A DNA stretch of 64,000 nt from Alicyclobacillus sp. ALC3 (GCF_028751195.1 NZ_CP066784.1:930001-994000); one strand, 5' to 3'. Shown: positions 27,710-36,760, counted from the stretch's first letter. Notes: generated by a model from the letters alone, not told the origin. A program made the numbers and translations.

Positions 27710-29442
27710 GGCGTCACCCCCACCATCTCGTGAATGCCACAGCCGGGCGCCACCATTGGGTACACGTTCTCACTCGATGGCACGTGGCAGTCAATCAGAA
27801 CCGGTCCCGGCGTTGCCAGTGCCAGTTGAATCTTCTCCGTCGCCTCGGCTTCGTTTTGCGCCTGGAAAGCTGGGATGCCAAAGGCGTCCGCGAGTTTCAC
27901 AAAGTCGGGCTGCACCGGGATGAGAGACTCCGAGTAGCGACGCCCATGGAAGAACTCCTGCCACTGTCTGACCATTCCCAGTGAGCGGTTGTTGAGGACG
28001 ACCACTTTCACTGGAATCTGGTACTCGACGATGACTGCTAGTTCTTGCATGGTCATCTGGAAGCCACCGTCGCCGACGACCGCGAACACCGGTGCGTCGG
28101 GCAGACCAAGTTGCGCCCCAATCGCCGCCGGCAACCCGAACCCCATCGTGCCAAGGCCCCCGGAAGTGACCCACCGTCCCGGCGCGCGGAACGGGAAGTA
28201 CTGCGCCGCCCACATCTGGTGTTGCCCGACGTCCGTCACGACAACAGCTTCGCCGCTTGTCTCCTCGTGGATAATCTCAATCATCCGCTGCGGCTTCAAG
28301 CGCTCGCTGTCCGGGCGGTACCAGAACGGGTACGCCACTTTGAACTCCTGGAGTTGTTCACGCCACGCCGCCGCGTCAGTGAGCGAAACGCCGTCCTCGA
28401 GCAACATCGTGATGGCATGCTTGGCGTCGCCCACAACAGGGATGTCGGTCGGTACGTTTTTGCCAATCTCGGCCGGGTCAATGTCAATGTGCACCACTGT
28501 AGCTCGGCGCGCGAAGTGCTCGAGGTTGCCAGTGAGTCTGTCGTCGAAGCGTGCGCCGATATTCACCAACACGTCGCAGTCGTAGATCGCCATGTTGGCG
28601 GCGTAGGTCCCATGCATGCCGGCCATACCGAGAAACAGTGGGTGGTCGCCAGGAAAACTGCCGAGACCAAGCAACGTGTTCGTGACAGGAATCTGCGTAG
28701 TTTCAACCAACTTCAGCAATTCTTCCGTAGCGTGGGCGTGCAGCACACCGGCCCCTGCCAGGATGAGCGGACGCTTGGCATTGCGCAAAGCCTGTGCGAC
28801 TTTTTTGATTTGCAAACTGTTCGGAATAAATGTCGGTTGGTAGCCCGGAATGCGCACCGGTTTTGAGTAGTCGAACGAACCTCTGGCGTTCGCGATGTCT
28901 TTCGGCAGGTCGATGAGGACAGGCCCAGGACGGCCTGTCGAGGCGATATGGAACGCCTCTTTAATGACCATCGGCAATTCGCGCACGTCCTGCACTTGGT
29001 AACTGTGCTTCGTGACAGGCATTGTAATGCCGAGAATCGAAGCCTCCTGAAAGGCGTCTGTGCCGATGACTTTGGTCGCTACCTGACCTGTGAAGACGAC
29101 GAGCGGTAAGGAGTCCATCATCGCGTCAGTCAGGCCTGTCACAAGGTTGGTAGCGCCTGGGCCAGATGTCGCGATCACGACGCCCGGCCGGCCAGTAACA
29201 CGCGCGTAGCCTTCCGCTGCGTGAATCGAGCCTTGCTCGTGCCGGGTCAAAATGTGCGGAATGCCACACTGGTAGAGTGCGTCATACACCGGCAGGACGG
29301 CGCCGCCAGGATACCCAAAAATCACTTCCACGTTTTCTGCTCGCAAGGACTCCACCAACATCTGCGCGCCGGTCAGGATGCTCGGGCTTTGTGCGCGCTC
29401 CCCTGGTTCTGCAGGCAGCGACGGCTGCACTCGCGGTGTCAT
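27706..29442 (-). CDS. ilvB: Acetolactate synthase large (catalytic) subunit
   Basis: 578 residues. ThDP-dependent: catalytic Glu in [21 protein letters not shown]-region VFTGQV and [15 protein letters not shown], and the ThDP-Mg motif [20 protein letters not shown] ending in [12 protein letters not shown]. All diagnostic for biosynthetic acetohydroxyacid synthase. Third gene of the operon, 52 bases after ilvD. Confidence 0.96.
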   Translation of the reverse strand: MTPRVQPSLPAEPGERAQSPSILTGAQMLVESLRAENVEVIFGYPGGAVLPVYDALYQCGIPHILTRHEQGSIHAAEGYARVTGRPGVVIATSGPGATNLVTGLTDAMMDSLPLVVFTGQVATKVIGTDAFQEASILGITMPVTKHSYQVQDVRELPMVIKEAFHIASTGRPGPVLIDLPKDIANARGSFDYSKPVRIPGYQPTFIPNSLQIKKVAQALRNAKRPLILAGAGVLHAHATEELLKLVETTQIPVTNTLLGLGSFPGDHPLFLGMAGMHGTYAANMAIYDCDVLVNIGARFDDRLTGNLEHFARRATVVHIDIDPAEIGKNVPTDIPVVGDAKHAITMLLEDGVSLTDAAAWREQLQEFKVAYPFWYRPDSERLKPQRMIEIIHEETSGEAVVVTDVGQHQMWAAQYFPFRAPGRWVTSGGLGTMGFGLPAAIGAQLGLPDAPVFAVVGDGGFQMTMQELAVIVEYQIPVKVVVLNNRSLGMVRQWQEFFHGRRYSESLIPVQPDFVKLADAFGIPAFQAQNEAEATEKIQLALATPGPVLIDCHVPSSENVYPMVAPGCGIHEMVGVTP

Positions 29443-29494
29443 GATCGTTCCCCTCCATTCACTCCATTTTTTTCACATCGTCGTGCCAGTTCGC

Positions 29495-31162
29495 TTAAAC
29501 CATCAACACGCCACCCGTGTTTGCCGAGGTGACGAGCTTCGCGTACCGCGCCAGGTACCCGCTCTTGACCTTCGGCTCCGGTTGCTGCCACTTGGCACGG
29601 CGCCGCTCGAGTTCAGCATCGTCGATACACAGTTCAATCCGCCGTTCTGTCAGGTCAATCCGAATGCGGTCACCCGCTTCGATGAGGCCGATGGGCCCGC
29701 CTTCGGCAGCTTCCGGCGAGATGTGGCCGACACAAATTCCGCGCGTCGCACCGGAGAATCGGCCATCGGTGATGAGCGCGACATCTGTGTCAAGTCCGCG
29801 ACCGACAATGGACGAGGTTGGAGCGAGCATTTCCGGCATCCCTGGACCGCCCTTCGGCCCTTCGTAGCGAATCACGACGACGTGGCCTTTGTGCACTGTA
29901 CCGTCGTCAATGCCAGCCTGCGCCGCCTCCTGCGATTCGAAGCAGATAGCCTCTCCTTCGAAGAAGGTAATGCCGGAAGCCACCGCACCGACCTTAATCA
30001 CGGCGCCATCCGGTGCCAGGTTGCCGTAGAGAATGGACAGGCCACCCGTCTGACTGTATGGATTCGTGCGGTGACGAATCACGTTCTCGTTCTTGATATC
30101 CGCGTCCGCCACATTGTCGCGCAGGCTGTTGCCCGTGACTGTGATGCGGTCCGGGTGAATGGTCCCTTCGACTGACATCAGTTCCTTGATGATGGCGCTG
30201 ATGCCACCGGCGTTGTGGACGTCTTGCATGGAGTATTCAGAGGCAGGACTAATCTTCGAGAGGTACGGCACACGCTTCGCCACCTCGTTGATTCGCTCGA
30301 GGTCGTAGTCGATGCCGGCCTCGCGGGCGATGGCGAGCACGTGCAGCACTGTGTTGGTGGACCCGCCCATCGCCATGTCGAGCGCAAACGCGTCGTCAAT
30401 CGCCTCTTCGGTGATGATGTCGCGCGGTTTGATGTCCTTCTCGACCATTTCCATCACACGACGCGCTGCCTCGCGGAACAGGTTGTGACGTTCTTCAGAC
30501 GTCGCCACAAGCGTGCCGTTCCAAGGCAGCGCGATGCCGAGCATTTCCATCAAGCAGTTCATCGAGTTGGCCGTAAACATTCCCGAGCAAGAGCCGCAGG
30601 TCGGACAAGCGTTTTGCTCAATGTCGAGCAGGTCGGATTCGGACATTTTTCCTGAACGGTACGCACCGACACCTTCAAACACAGAAGTGAGCGACAACGG
30701 TCTGCCGGTGTTCGAACGACCAGCTTCCATCGGCCCACCAGACACAAAAACACACGGCACATTCGTTCGCACGGCCGCAAGGAGCATGCCTGGCGTGATT
30801 TTGTCGCAGTTGGGCAGAAACACGACACCGTCGAACCAGTGAGCGTTAATCATCGTCTCCGCAGAGTCGGCGATGAGTTCCCGGCTTGGCAGAGAGTAAC
30901 GCATGCCGATGTGCCCCATAGCGATTCCGTCGTCGACACCAATCGTGTTGAACTCAAACGGAATGCCGCCAGCCTCTCGAATCGCCTCTTTCACCATTTC
31001 TCCAACTTTGTTCAAATGAACGTGGCCAGGAATGATGTCCACATAGGAATTGCACACGCCGATGAAGGGTTTCGTCAAATCCGTCGGTTTGACTCCGGTC
31101 GCGTACAAGAGACTGCGGTGTGGGGCCCTGTCTACCCCTTTTTTGATCATGTCGCTTCTCAT
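29495..31162 (-). CDS. ilvD: Dihydroxy-acid dehydratase
   Basis: 555 residues from ATG 31162 (GGAG seven bases upstream); longer readings have no ribosome site. Fe-S ligands in [11 protein letters not shown] and [16 protein letters not shown], active-site region [18 protein letters not shown], and GRFSGATRG near the C-terminus with the conserved Ser base. Converts dihydroxyisovalerate and dihydroxymethylvalerate to the 2-oxo acids. Confidence 0.96.
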   Translation of the reverse strand: MRSDMIKKGVDRAPHRSLLYATGVKPTDLTKPFIGVCNSYVDIIPGHVHLNKVGEMVKEAIREAGGIPFEFNTIGVDDGIAMGHIGMRYSLPSRELIADSAETMINAHWFDGVVFLPNCDKITPGMLLAAVRTNVPCVFVSGGPMEAGRSNTGRPLSLTSVFEGVGAYRSGKMSESDLLDIEQNACPTCGSCSGMFTANSMNCLMEMLGIALPWNGTLVATSEERHNLFREAARRVMEMVEKDIKPRDIITEEAIDDAFALDMAMGGSTNTVLHVLAIAREAGIDYDLERINEVAKRVPYLSKISPASEYSMQDVHNAGGISAIIKELMSVEGTIHPDRITVTGNSLRDNVADADIKNENVIRHRTNPYSQTGGLSILYGNLAPDGAVIKVGAVASGITFFEGEAICFESQEAAQAGIDDGTVHKGHVVVIRYEGPKGGPGMPEMLAPTSSIVGRGLDTDVALITDGRFSGATRGICVGHISPEAAEGGPIGLIEAGDRIRIDLTERRIELCIDDAELERRRAKWQQPEPKVKSGYLARYAKLVTSANTGGVLMV

Positions 31163-31214
31163 TTCTCTCCACTCCCAGCAACGATGGAATGCCATTGGCA
31201 TCTCTGTTTCAGAA

Positions 31215-31231
31215 CCCGGGCAGAGCCCGGG
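31215..31231. repeat. GC-rich perfect inverted repeat in the ilvE-ilvD gap
   Basis: CCCGGGC and GCCCGGG form a 7-bp stem with a 3-base loop in the 81-base gap between ilvE and ilvD. On the minus strand TTCTG follows, not a T-tract. Possible processing or attenuation point separating ilvE from the rest; function is inference. Confidence 0.4.
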
Positions 31232-31243
31232 CATGGCACAAAC

Positions 31244-32143
31244 TCAGTCCGACACCGCAGAGCGGTCCGGGTGAATCTTAACGCCGTCAACTACAACGCG
31301 CTCGCGGAAGAGAGCCTCGAGCCTTCTCGTCACTTCGCCTGGCTTGCCTTCGCCAATCACCCGACCATCCACCTTGACAACCGGGATGACTTCCGCAGCG
31401 GTCCCTGTTAAAAACACTTCATCTGCCGTGTACACTTCATGGCGTGTAAACGGTTCAATGTGAACGGTGTAACCCTGTTCACGCGCGAGTTGGATGATTG
31501 CTGCTCGCGTGATGCCTTCAAGTGCGCCAATGTAGGATGGTGGCGTCCAAATTTCGCCGCGCCGCATGACAAACACGTTGTCCCCAGAGCCTTCGGCGAC
31601 ATACCCCTCTGTGTTGAGCATCAGCGCCTCACTGACGCCTGCGAGGTGCGCTTCAATCTTGACTAAGATGTTGTTCAGATAGTTGAGCGATTTCAGTTTC
31701 GGGTTCAAAATGTCTGACCGACTGCGGCGGGTAGCGACCGTTACAATCTCGAGGCCGTTCTGATAGAGTTCTTTCGGATACAACGCAAGCGGTTCGACGA
31801 TTACGATAACATTCGGACTTTGACAAGTTAACGGGTCAAGTCCGAGGTTGCCGACGCCGCGAGAAACGACGAGTCGGATGTACGCGTCTTCGAGCTCGTT
31901 TGCCAACACCGTGTCGACGATGATTTTGGTCATTTCATCGTACGAGTACGGGATGTTAAGTAGAATCGCCTTCGCGGAATCGTACAGGCGCTCCATGTGT
32001 TCGTGCAGGCGATAAATGTTGCCACCATACACACGAATGCCTTCAAACACCCCGTCGCCGTACAGAAAACCGTGGTCGTAGACAGAAACTTTTGCCTCTT
32101 CTTTCGGCACCAACTGGTCATTCAAGTAAATCCACTGCGCCAT
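31244..32143 (-). CDS. ilvE: Branched-chain amino acid aminotransferase
   Basis: 299 residues from ATG 32143, CAGGAG nine bases upstream. Fold-type IV PLP enzyme: VSVYDHGFLYGDGVFEGIRVY at the start, PLP lysine in LNPKLKSLNYLNNIL, GYVAEGSGDNVFV, GALEGITRAA and VFLTGTAAEVIPV. Transaminates the three branched 2-oxo acids with glutamate. First structural gene of the operon. Confidence 0.95.
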   Translation of the reverse strand: MAQWIYLNDQLVPKEEAKVSVYDHGFLYGDGVFEGIRVYGGNIYRLHEHMERLYDSAKAILLNIPYSYDEMTKIIVDTVLANELEDAYIRLVVSRGVGNLGLDPLTCQSPNVIVIVEPLALYPKELYQNGLEIVTVATRRSRSDILNPKLKSLNYLNNILVKIEAHLAGVSEALMLNTEGYVAEGSGDNVFVMRRGEIWTPPSYIGALEGITRAAIIQLAREQGYTVHIEPFTRHEVYTADEVFLTGTAAEVIPVVKVDGRVIGEGKPGEVTRRLEALFRERVVVDGVKIHPDRSAVSD

Positions 32144-32214
32144 CTCGGGCCACGCTCCTGACTGGGTCAAATTCCGCTGGATTGGGAGGGAAAATAGGCT
32201 AAATATTACGATAA

Positions 32215-32277
32215 CTATTTATCAAGCCCGAGGTCACGGGCTCGATCGGGGAGGCAACGTTCAGTGCGCTGTGCCAT
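32215..32277 (-). CDS. Candidate 20-codon leader ORF in the ilv-leu 5' region
   Basis: ATG 32277 with AGAGAGGGA about nine bases upstream, 20 sense codons, then TAG 32215. It lies on the transcript between the predicted start site and ilvE. Codons 11-19 coincide with a 10-bp hairpin (32221-32246: CGGGCTCGAT against ATCAAGCCCG, one G-T pair). The peptide holds three Leu codons but no run of Leu, Ile or Val, so a classical attenuation peptide is not obvious. Translation could control access to ilvE. Low to moderate support. Confidence 0.35.
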   Translation of the reverse strand: MAQRTERCLPDRARDLGLDK

Positions 32278-32326
32278 GCTGTCAGTCCCTCTCTAGGTGT
32301 GCAAGTAATGTTTGAATTTGTCGAGC

Positions 32327-32355
32327 ATTTTAGTACGCAACGCTCCCTGTGTCAA
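32327..32355 (-). promoter_or_regulatory. Predicted sigma-A promoter of the ilv-leu operon
   Basis: Minus strand: -35 TTGACA (32355-32350), spacer of exactly 17, -10 TAAAAT (32332-32327). Near-consensus. It implies a leader of about 175 bases before ilvE. No T-box consensus (AGGGTGGNACCGCG-like) is present in that leader. Confidence 0.8.
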
Positions 32356-32379
32356 TGCTTATCCGACTTGTCAGAATCA

Positions 32380-32405
32380 TGTAAACGCTTACGAAAACGC
32401 TTACT
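32380..32405. promoter_or_regulatory. Two overlapping catabolite-responsive-element-like sites (CcpA)
   Basis: TGTAAACGCTTACG (32380-32393) and CGAAAACGCTTACT (32392-32405) each match 13 of 14 positions of the cre consensus TGWAARCGYTWWCW and share two bases. They are centred roughly 66 and 78 bases upstream of the predicted start site, in activator position. CcpA activation of ilv-leu through an upstream cre is established in Bacillus subtilis; the tandem form here is what the sequence shows. Confidence 0.65.
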
Positions 32406-32406
32406 G

Positions 32407-32431
32407 ATGAAAATTTCTGGCTTATTTTCAT
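32407..32431. repeat. AT-rich 8-bp dyad upstream of the cre sites
   Basis: ATGAAAAT and ATTTTCAT, perfect arms with a 9-base spacer, immediately upstream of the cre pair. It could be an operator (CodY would be the expected regulator, but its 15-bp consensus is only weakly matched here). Confidence 0.35.
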
Positions 32432-32480
32432 AGCTTCACAAAAATTTTAGAATCATTCTTCAGCAGGGCCATCACCGCCG

Positions 32481-32978
32481 TCACAAGCCCAGTCGGCGGT
32501 GTTCTTCCACCCTGACTTGCTTGCGCTGCTGGCGAATGACGTACCTAGCTTGGGCAGTGTCGTACTGACGCTTCTCCTCGTCGGTCTCCGGGATGACCGG
32601 CGGAACTTCGGTCGGGTGCCCATTTTCGTCAAGTGCTACAAAGGTCAGGTACGAAGAGCCGGTCACTTTCCCTTTCCCAGTCACCAAGTCCTCGGACCGG
32701 ACCGTGACATACACTTCGACAGAAGTGCGGTAGGCGCGTGTTACGCACGCTTCGAGGTTGATTGTCTCTCCCAGCAAAACCGGAGCAAGAAAGTCCATGC
32801 TGTCGATGGAAGCCGTCACCACGGGCTTGCGACAGTGCTTCATGGCAGTCATCGCACCCACCTTGTCGACAAACGCCATGACCTTGCCTCCGAAGATGGT
32901 ATTGCGGTTGTTTGTGTCAGGTGGCAATACGTGGTCGTTGTACACCGTACGTGATATGCGGACTGGCTTTCCTTCCAT
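32481..32978 (-). CDS. Acyl-CoA thioesterase, YkhA/BACH-type hot-dog protein
   Basis: 165 residues. Hot-dog thioesterase of the YkhA/BFIT class: LPPDTNNRNTIFGGKVMAFVDKVGAMTAMKHC near residues 18-50, with the N-x-x-x-T-I-F-G-G and D motifs typical of this class, then TASIDSMDFLAPV and VYVTVRSED. ATG 32978 has AAGGAGGG upstream. A TATAAT hexamer lies at 33023-33018 on the minus strand with a poor -35. Hydrolyses acyl-CoA of unknown chain length; single gene upstream of the ilv-leu regulatory region. Confidence 0.85.
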   Translation of the reverse strand: MEGKPVRISRTVYNDHVLPPDTNNRNTIFGGKVMAFVDKVGAMTAMKHCRKPVVTASIDSMDFLAPVLLGETINLEACVTRAYRTSVEVYVTVRSEDLVTGKGKVTGSSYLTFVALDENGHPTEVPPVIPETDEEKRQYDTAQARYVIRQQRKQVRVEEHRRLGL

Positions 32979-33093
32979 ACTGATGACCCTCCTTTTTCGT
33001 CGTCGCCTTCAAAGACGATTATAATGGTTTGCGCAAAGCCGTAGGTTAAAAACAGACATCCTTTCTGCCAGTGTGGTTCGTCGGCGCCTAGGT

Positions 33094-33121
33094 TTGCAAA
33101 TGACAGGAACTGCGGTACGAT
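33094..33121 (+). promoter_or_regulatory. Predicted promoter of the VTT-domain gene
   Basis: TTGCAA (33094-33099), 16-base spacer, TACGAT (33116-33121), ending 35 bases before the ATG at 33157. Moderate consensus match. Confidence 0.4.
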
Positions 33122-33156
33122 TTGAGTACGACGCACAAAGGGGATAGGGCACAACA

Positions 33157-33888
33157 ATGAATACACCCGAGCGAGATCGCTCGAGTTCCGACGTAAAAGC
33201 CCAAAATGCGCCAGTTTTGACCAAGCTTGCACGACTCGGCATTTCCCCCACGCATAAGCGGATTGGGGCCGTTTCGAGTATTGGTCTGTTTCTGTTTGGG
33301 ATTTTCCTCCTATTTGTTATTTATTATCTGCAACGCAAATACCACTTTTCCGAAGCGATTCGCGCCTGGGGTTGGATTGGCATTGTCGCGAGCATCCTGT
33401 TGATGGCCCTGCTCTGTATCATCCCAGTGCCGTCAGAGTTCTTGCTGTTGATGAATATGAACGTCTACGGTATTGTCTGGGGCATTGTCTACGCCTGGAT
33501 CGGAGTTCTGCTAGGAACTGGGGGCATCTTCCTGATGGCTCGTTACCTTGGCCGTCCAGCGCTGGAGAATTTCATTCCACCCGACCGCTTTGAACAGGTG
33601 GAGAGTTGGGTCAAAAGCAAGGGTAGCATCGGACTCTTGATGGCGCGGCTGTTGCCCGTGCCAGCCTCTGTCATCAACTATGTCGCTGGCGTTCTGAAGT
33701 CCGTGCACTGGTGGGACTACCTGTGGACAGCGGCTATCAGTATGATCCCCTATTACTGCGCGGCTGCACTGATCTACTTCGGCGTCTCAAAGCGAATTGT
33801 CATGCTGCTCATCTTCGGCGGTATCGCGCTCGTCTTTGTGTGGTTTATCGGCAGACATCTTAGTCGGCGCAGACAGCGGCGTCACTGA
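33157..33888 (+). CDS. TVP38/TMEM64 (VTT/DedA-like) membrane protein
   Basis: 243 residues. A hydrophilic N-terminus of about 35 residues precedes 5-6 membrane helices. The VTT signature region is present: PVPSEFLLLMNMNVYG, GVLLGTGGIFLMARYLGRPALE and LLMARLLPVPASVINYVAGVLK, with the conserved Gly-x-x-x-Gly and Arg-Leu-x-Pro. VTT/DedA proteins act in lipid scrambling or transport and in membrane-potential homeostasis. The basic C-terminal end (RRRQRRH) is cytoplasmic by the positive-inside rule. Monocistronic. Confidence 0.82.
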   Translation: MNTPERDRSSSDVKAQNAPVLTKLARLGISPTHKRIGAVSSIGLFLFGIFLLFVIYYLQRKYHFSEAIRAWGWIGIVASILLMALLCIIPVPSEFLLLMNMNVYGIVWGIVYAWIGVLLGTGGIFLMARYLGRPALENFIPPDRFEQVESWVKSKGSIGLLMARLLPVPASVINYVAGVLKSVHWWDYLWTAAISMIPYYCAAALIYFGVSKRIVMLLIFGGIALVFVWFIGRHLSRRRQRRH

Positions 33889-33985
33889 CTCCGTGTTTCT
33901 CCAGGAACCCCGCCGATCGTAGAACAATCGACCGAATCCCCCTCGAGTAAGTCGAAAACGCTTCCATTTTGTAGTAATTTTTATG

Positions 33986-34015
33986 TTGATATTTTCCGTA
34001 TAGCACGCATACAAT
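33986..34015 (+). promoter_or_regulatory. Predicted promoter of sinI
   Basis: TTGATA (33986-33991), 18-base spacer, TACAAT (34010-34015), about 150 bases before sinI. A Spo0A-box core GTCGAA lies at 33951-33956, about 30 bases upstream of the -35, and another (GTCGAAGG) repeats at 34145-34158. Spo0A control of sinI is known in Bacillus; these half-matches are only suggestive. Confidence 0.45.
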
Positions 34016-34172
34016 GAAGCCGTCTACCAACTGTACCTAGTACAATCACACTACAGCTTGTCTCAGAATCAGCAATTGTTCGCTGCCAGCAGCATGCGAA
34101 CGGCGGCGTTCGCGCGCCCATACGTTTCCTGCAGGCACGCGTTCGTCGAAGGTCGAAGGGGTGAACCGGGTG

Positions 34173-34325
34173 ATGAGCAGTGCAGAGGATGACTTGGTGT
34201 CGTACAGAGAGGACGAAGTCGATCTGGATGACGAGTGGCTGGTGCTCATTCTAAAGGCGCGAGAGGCAGGATTGACGCCCGACGACGTGCGCCAGTTTTT
34301 TCGTTTCCGTCAAAAGGCCGTCTAG
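34173..34325 (+). CDS. sinI: SinI-like antirepressor
   Basis: 50 residues, ATG 34173 with AAGGGGTGA about eight bases upstream. The C-terminal half, LDDEWLVLILKAREAGLTPD then DVRQFFRFRQK, follows the SinI dimerisation pattern (Leu-Asp-x-Glu-Trp, a helix, a turn with Pro, then a second helix Arg-x-Phe). SinI binds SinR and releases biofilm and matrix genes from repression. The gene sits 98 bases upstream of sinR, as in Bacillus. The same helix pair recurs at the C-terminus of the SinR here. The acidic N-terminus is variable in the family. Confidence 0.82.
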   Translation: MSSAEDDLVSYREDEVDLDDEWLVLILKAREAGLTPDDVRQFFRFRQKAV

Positions 34326-34364
34326 TTTTTCGATCAACAAAAAACCACGCTTGTTACATGAATC

Positions 34365-34373
34365 TGATATAAT
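34365..34373 (+). promoter_or_regulatory. Extended -10 promoter element before sinR
   Basis: TGATATAAT (34365-34373) is an extended -10 (TGn before TATAAT) about 50 bases upstream of sinR; no good -35 is seen. It would give sinR expression independent of sinI, matching the known separate sinR promoter in Bacillus. Confidence 0.45.
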
Positions 34374-34423
34374 TTCCTGCAGACCCAGCGCAAAACTGTG
34401 ACAACAAGGAGAGGCTGGCCACC

Positions 34424-34771
34424 GTGATCGGAGACCGTATCCGTCAGTACCGCCTACAAAAAAACTTGTCTTTGTCGGAACTCGCGGAACGGGCCGGGGT
34501 GGCAAAGTCGTATTTGAGTGCCATCGAGCGCTACATTCAAGTGAATCCGTCCATTCACGTGTTGGAGCGGTTAGCCGCTGTGCTGGACGTACCCGTTCAC
34601 GTATTGATCGAAGCGGAAGACACCTCATCAACCGCCGTCACGGGAGACGACAATCACTTCGACCCTGACTGGCTGAACATCGTACGTGAGGCGATGAACT
34701 CAGGTGTCAGTAAAGAGGAGTTCCGACAGTTTCTCGAGTTCCAGAAATGGCGGCGTCAGGGGCAGGACTGA
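34424..34771 (+). CDS. sinR: Transcriptional regulator SinR
   Basis: 115 residues, close to Bacillus SinR (111). N-terminal Cro/CI helix-turn-helix at residues 4-62: IGDRIRQYRLQKNLSLSELA, then GVAKSYLSAIERYIQVNPS. After a linker comes the SinI/SinR tetramerisation domain: FDPDWLNIVREAMNSGVSKE, then EFRQFLEFQKWRR. GTG 34424 with AAGGAGAGG upstream. SinR represses matrix and early sporulation genes and is neutralised by SinI (adjacent). A good candidate for the master switch between motility, biofilm and sporulation in this organism. Confidence 0.93.
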   Translation: MIGDRIRQYRLQKNLSLSELAERAGVAKSYLSAIERYIQVNPSIHVLERLAAVLDVPVHVLIEAEDTSSTAVTGDDNHFDPDWLNIVREAMNSGVSKEEFRQFLEFQKWRRQGQD

Positions 34772-34838
34772 CGTCATGGGCACGAACCGAACACCACGAC
34801 ATTGACCGGGCAGGTTCCGCAATGGGGACCTCCCGCGT

Positions 34839-35636
34839 TCATTTTTCCAGCCGCAGTGGCGGGCTGGTCGCCCCAACGCCCACGCGGTCAATTAGACTCA
34901 GTCGGAGGCTGTCCACGAACGGATCCCAGTATGTGCGCGCTGAAACGCCGAACACGTCAGCGAGTGCCTTCTCGCTCAGAACGTCCTGCACGTCTCCTGA
35001 ACCATGCATTTTACCTTTGTGCAAAAGCAGGAGGTCGCTGCAAAAGCGAATCGCGAGTTCCAAGTGGTGAATCGCCAACACGACGAGATACCCAGACTCC
35101 GTCAATTTCTGCAGGTGTTGCAAGATATCCAGTTGGTAGTACAAGTCGAGACTCGCAATCGGTTCGTCGAGCAGGAGCACCCTGCTTTCCTGCGCCAGAC
35201 AGCGAGCTACCCCAGCCCGTTGCCGTTCGCCACCGGACAGCGACGACAGCGGCACTTCTGCTGCATGCTCAAGGTTCATCCGCGCCAAGGCCTCACGAAC
35301 TGCGGCTTCGTTGTCGGCCGCCGTGGATCCAGGATGCGAGTAGCGCCCCATTCGCACGAACTCGTAGACGTTAAATGGGACGTCTTCCGGGATCTGCTGA
35401 GGTAAGTATGCAATCGCCCGGGCACGTGCTCTGGTGCCGAGCTCGCGGATGTCCAGGCCGTCTAGGTCAACCCGCCCTTGGTCTGGCGAGCGGACCCCGG
35501 CCATCAGGCGCAGAAGCGTAGATTTGCCTGCGCCGTTTGGCCCAATCAGGCCGACCAACTGACCGGCCTTCCAGTCGACGCTGATGTCTTCAACGATTGT
35601 GCCAAAGCCAACGCCCGACAAGGTCAAACGAGTCAT
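34839..35636 (-). CDS. btuD: Cobalamin (FecCD/BtuCD-type) ABC transporter ATPase
   Basis: 265 residues. Walker A GPNGAGKST near residue 33, Q-loop YLPQQIPE, signature LSGGERQRAGVARCLA, Walker B VLLLDEPIASLD and switch His in AIHHLE. The type is the iron-siderophore/B12 import ATPase. Assigned to cobalamin because the operon is headed by a cobalamin riboswitch. Starts 5 bases after the permease stop. C-terminal ~30 residues (VDSLRLSLIDRVG) are specific to this branch. Confidence 0.85.
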   Translation of the reverse strand: MTRLTLSGVGFGTIVEDISVDWKAGQLVGLIGPNGAGKSTLLRLMAGVRSPDQGRVDLDGLDIRELGTRARARAIAYLPQQIPEDVPFNVYEFVRMGRYSHPGSTAADNEAAVREALARMNLEHAAEVPLSSLSGGERQRAGVARCLAQESRVLLLDEPIASLDLYYQLDILQHLQKLTESGYLVVLAIHHLELAIRFCSDLLLLHKGKMHGSGDVQDVLSEKALADVFGVSARTYWDPFVDSLRLSLIDRVGVGATSPPLRLEK

Positions 35637-35641
35637 CAGCC

Positions 35642-36658
35642 TCAGCGCCTCCCATATGCAGTGTCGCGACTGCGCAACAAGTATAGAAAAAACGGAGCGC
35701 CCAGGCTCGCTGTGACAATTCCGACGTTCAGTTCACGCGGCAACAGCACCATCCGCGCCACCAAGTCAGAGAAAAGAACGAGCACCGCACCGCCAATCGC
35801 AGATGCCGGCAGCAGCAGCCGGTGGCGGGGACCAATGACAAGGCGCATCACGTGTGGAACGATTAGACCGACGAACGCAATCACGCCACTTACGCTGACG
35901 CAGGCGCCAACCACGAAAGCCGCCGCCACAAAAGTCACCTGCTTGACCCGCTGCAAGTGGACACCGACCGCCTCCGCGTGCTCCTCTCCGAGCGACAGAA
36001 TATCCAGACCATCGGCAAGCAGGAAGTAGGCGACAAATCCTCCCGCGAACACCCCGCCGACCATCAGAACGCTTGCCCAAGTAATCCCGTCGAGTCCCCC
36101 CATCAACCAGAACAGCATCTGCTGCATCGTCTGCAGCGGGGTGAGCGACATGATGAGGCTGACCATGGCGCTGCAAAAGGAACTGACCGCGACGCCCGCT
36201 AGTAACAGCGAGTAGATGGCGGTACGGCCACGGACGGTCGCGATGCGGTAAATCAGGAAGACCGCCACCAAGCCCGCGGCAAACGCGCCAAGCGGCGTCC
36301 ACCAGAAACCCGCTGCGGCCAGCCCGCTTTGGATCACCGCGACAGCGCCAAGGGAGCCTCCGCTCGCGACGCCAATAATGCCGGGATCGGCCATTGGGTT
36401 GCGAAACACTGCCTGCAGCGCGGCTCCGGTCGACGCCAGTCCTGCCCCTACAACAGCACCTGCGACCATCCGAGGCAAGCGAATTGCGCCCATGACGACT
36501 GCGTCGGCACTGCGCCCGCCGTGAAAATACGCCCACAGCTGCACAACGGCTTGGCCGGGGCTGATGGACATCGGGCCGACGGCCACTTCGGCCAAGGCCG
36601 CCGCAACAAAGAGCAAGCCAAGCCACGTCATCGTGCGGGCGGGCGACATTCGTCTCAT
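35642..36658 (-). CDS. btuC: Cobalamin (FecCD/BtuC-type) ABC transporter permease
   Basis: 338 residues from ATG 36658 with AAGGAGGCG upstream; longer readings run into the leader. About ten membrane helices. FecCD signatures: IRLPRMVAGAVVGAGLASTGAALQ near the N-terminus, NPMADPGIIGVASGGSLGAV, LMGGLDGITWASV, and GVIAFVGLIVPHVMR then LLPASAIGGAVLVLFSDL. It follows the riboswitch and its terminator. A substrate-binding protein gene (BtuF) is absent from the operon as seen here. Confidence 0.85.
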   Translation of the reverse strand: MRRMSPARTMTWLGLLFVAAALAEVAVGPMSISPGQAVVQLWAYFHGGRSADAVVMGAIRLPRMVAGAVVGAGLASTGAALQAVFRNPMADPGIIGVASGGSLGAVAVIQSGLAAAGFWWTPLGAFAAGLVAVFLIYRIATVRGRTAIYSLLLAGVAVSSFCSAMVSLIMSLTPLQTMQQMLFWLMGGLDGITWASVLMVGGVFAGGFVAYFLLADGLDILSLGEEHAEAVGVHLQRVKQVTFVAAAFVVGACVSVSGVIAFVGLIVPHVMRLVIGPRHRLLLPASAIGGAVLVLFSDLVARMVLLPRELNVGIVTASLGAPFFLYLLRSRDTAYGRR

Positions 36659-36760
36659 CGGGACGCCTCCTTCGTGGCTGCCTGCTGCGTGTCTGCCTTG
36701 CACACGAGGCAACAGCTCGCTTCTACGTGGTCGTGAATCCACATTTCAGCGTCCCTTGTC

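Noticed and set aside
31215..31231. Rho-independent terminator between ilvE and ilvD
   Set aside because: Stem is perfect but no U-tract follows on the minus strand; kept only as an inverted repeat.
32144..32326. T-box leader for ilv-leu
   Set aside because: No AGGGTGGNACCGCG-like element and no terminator/antiterminator pair visible in the leader.
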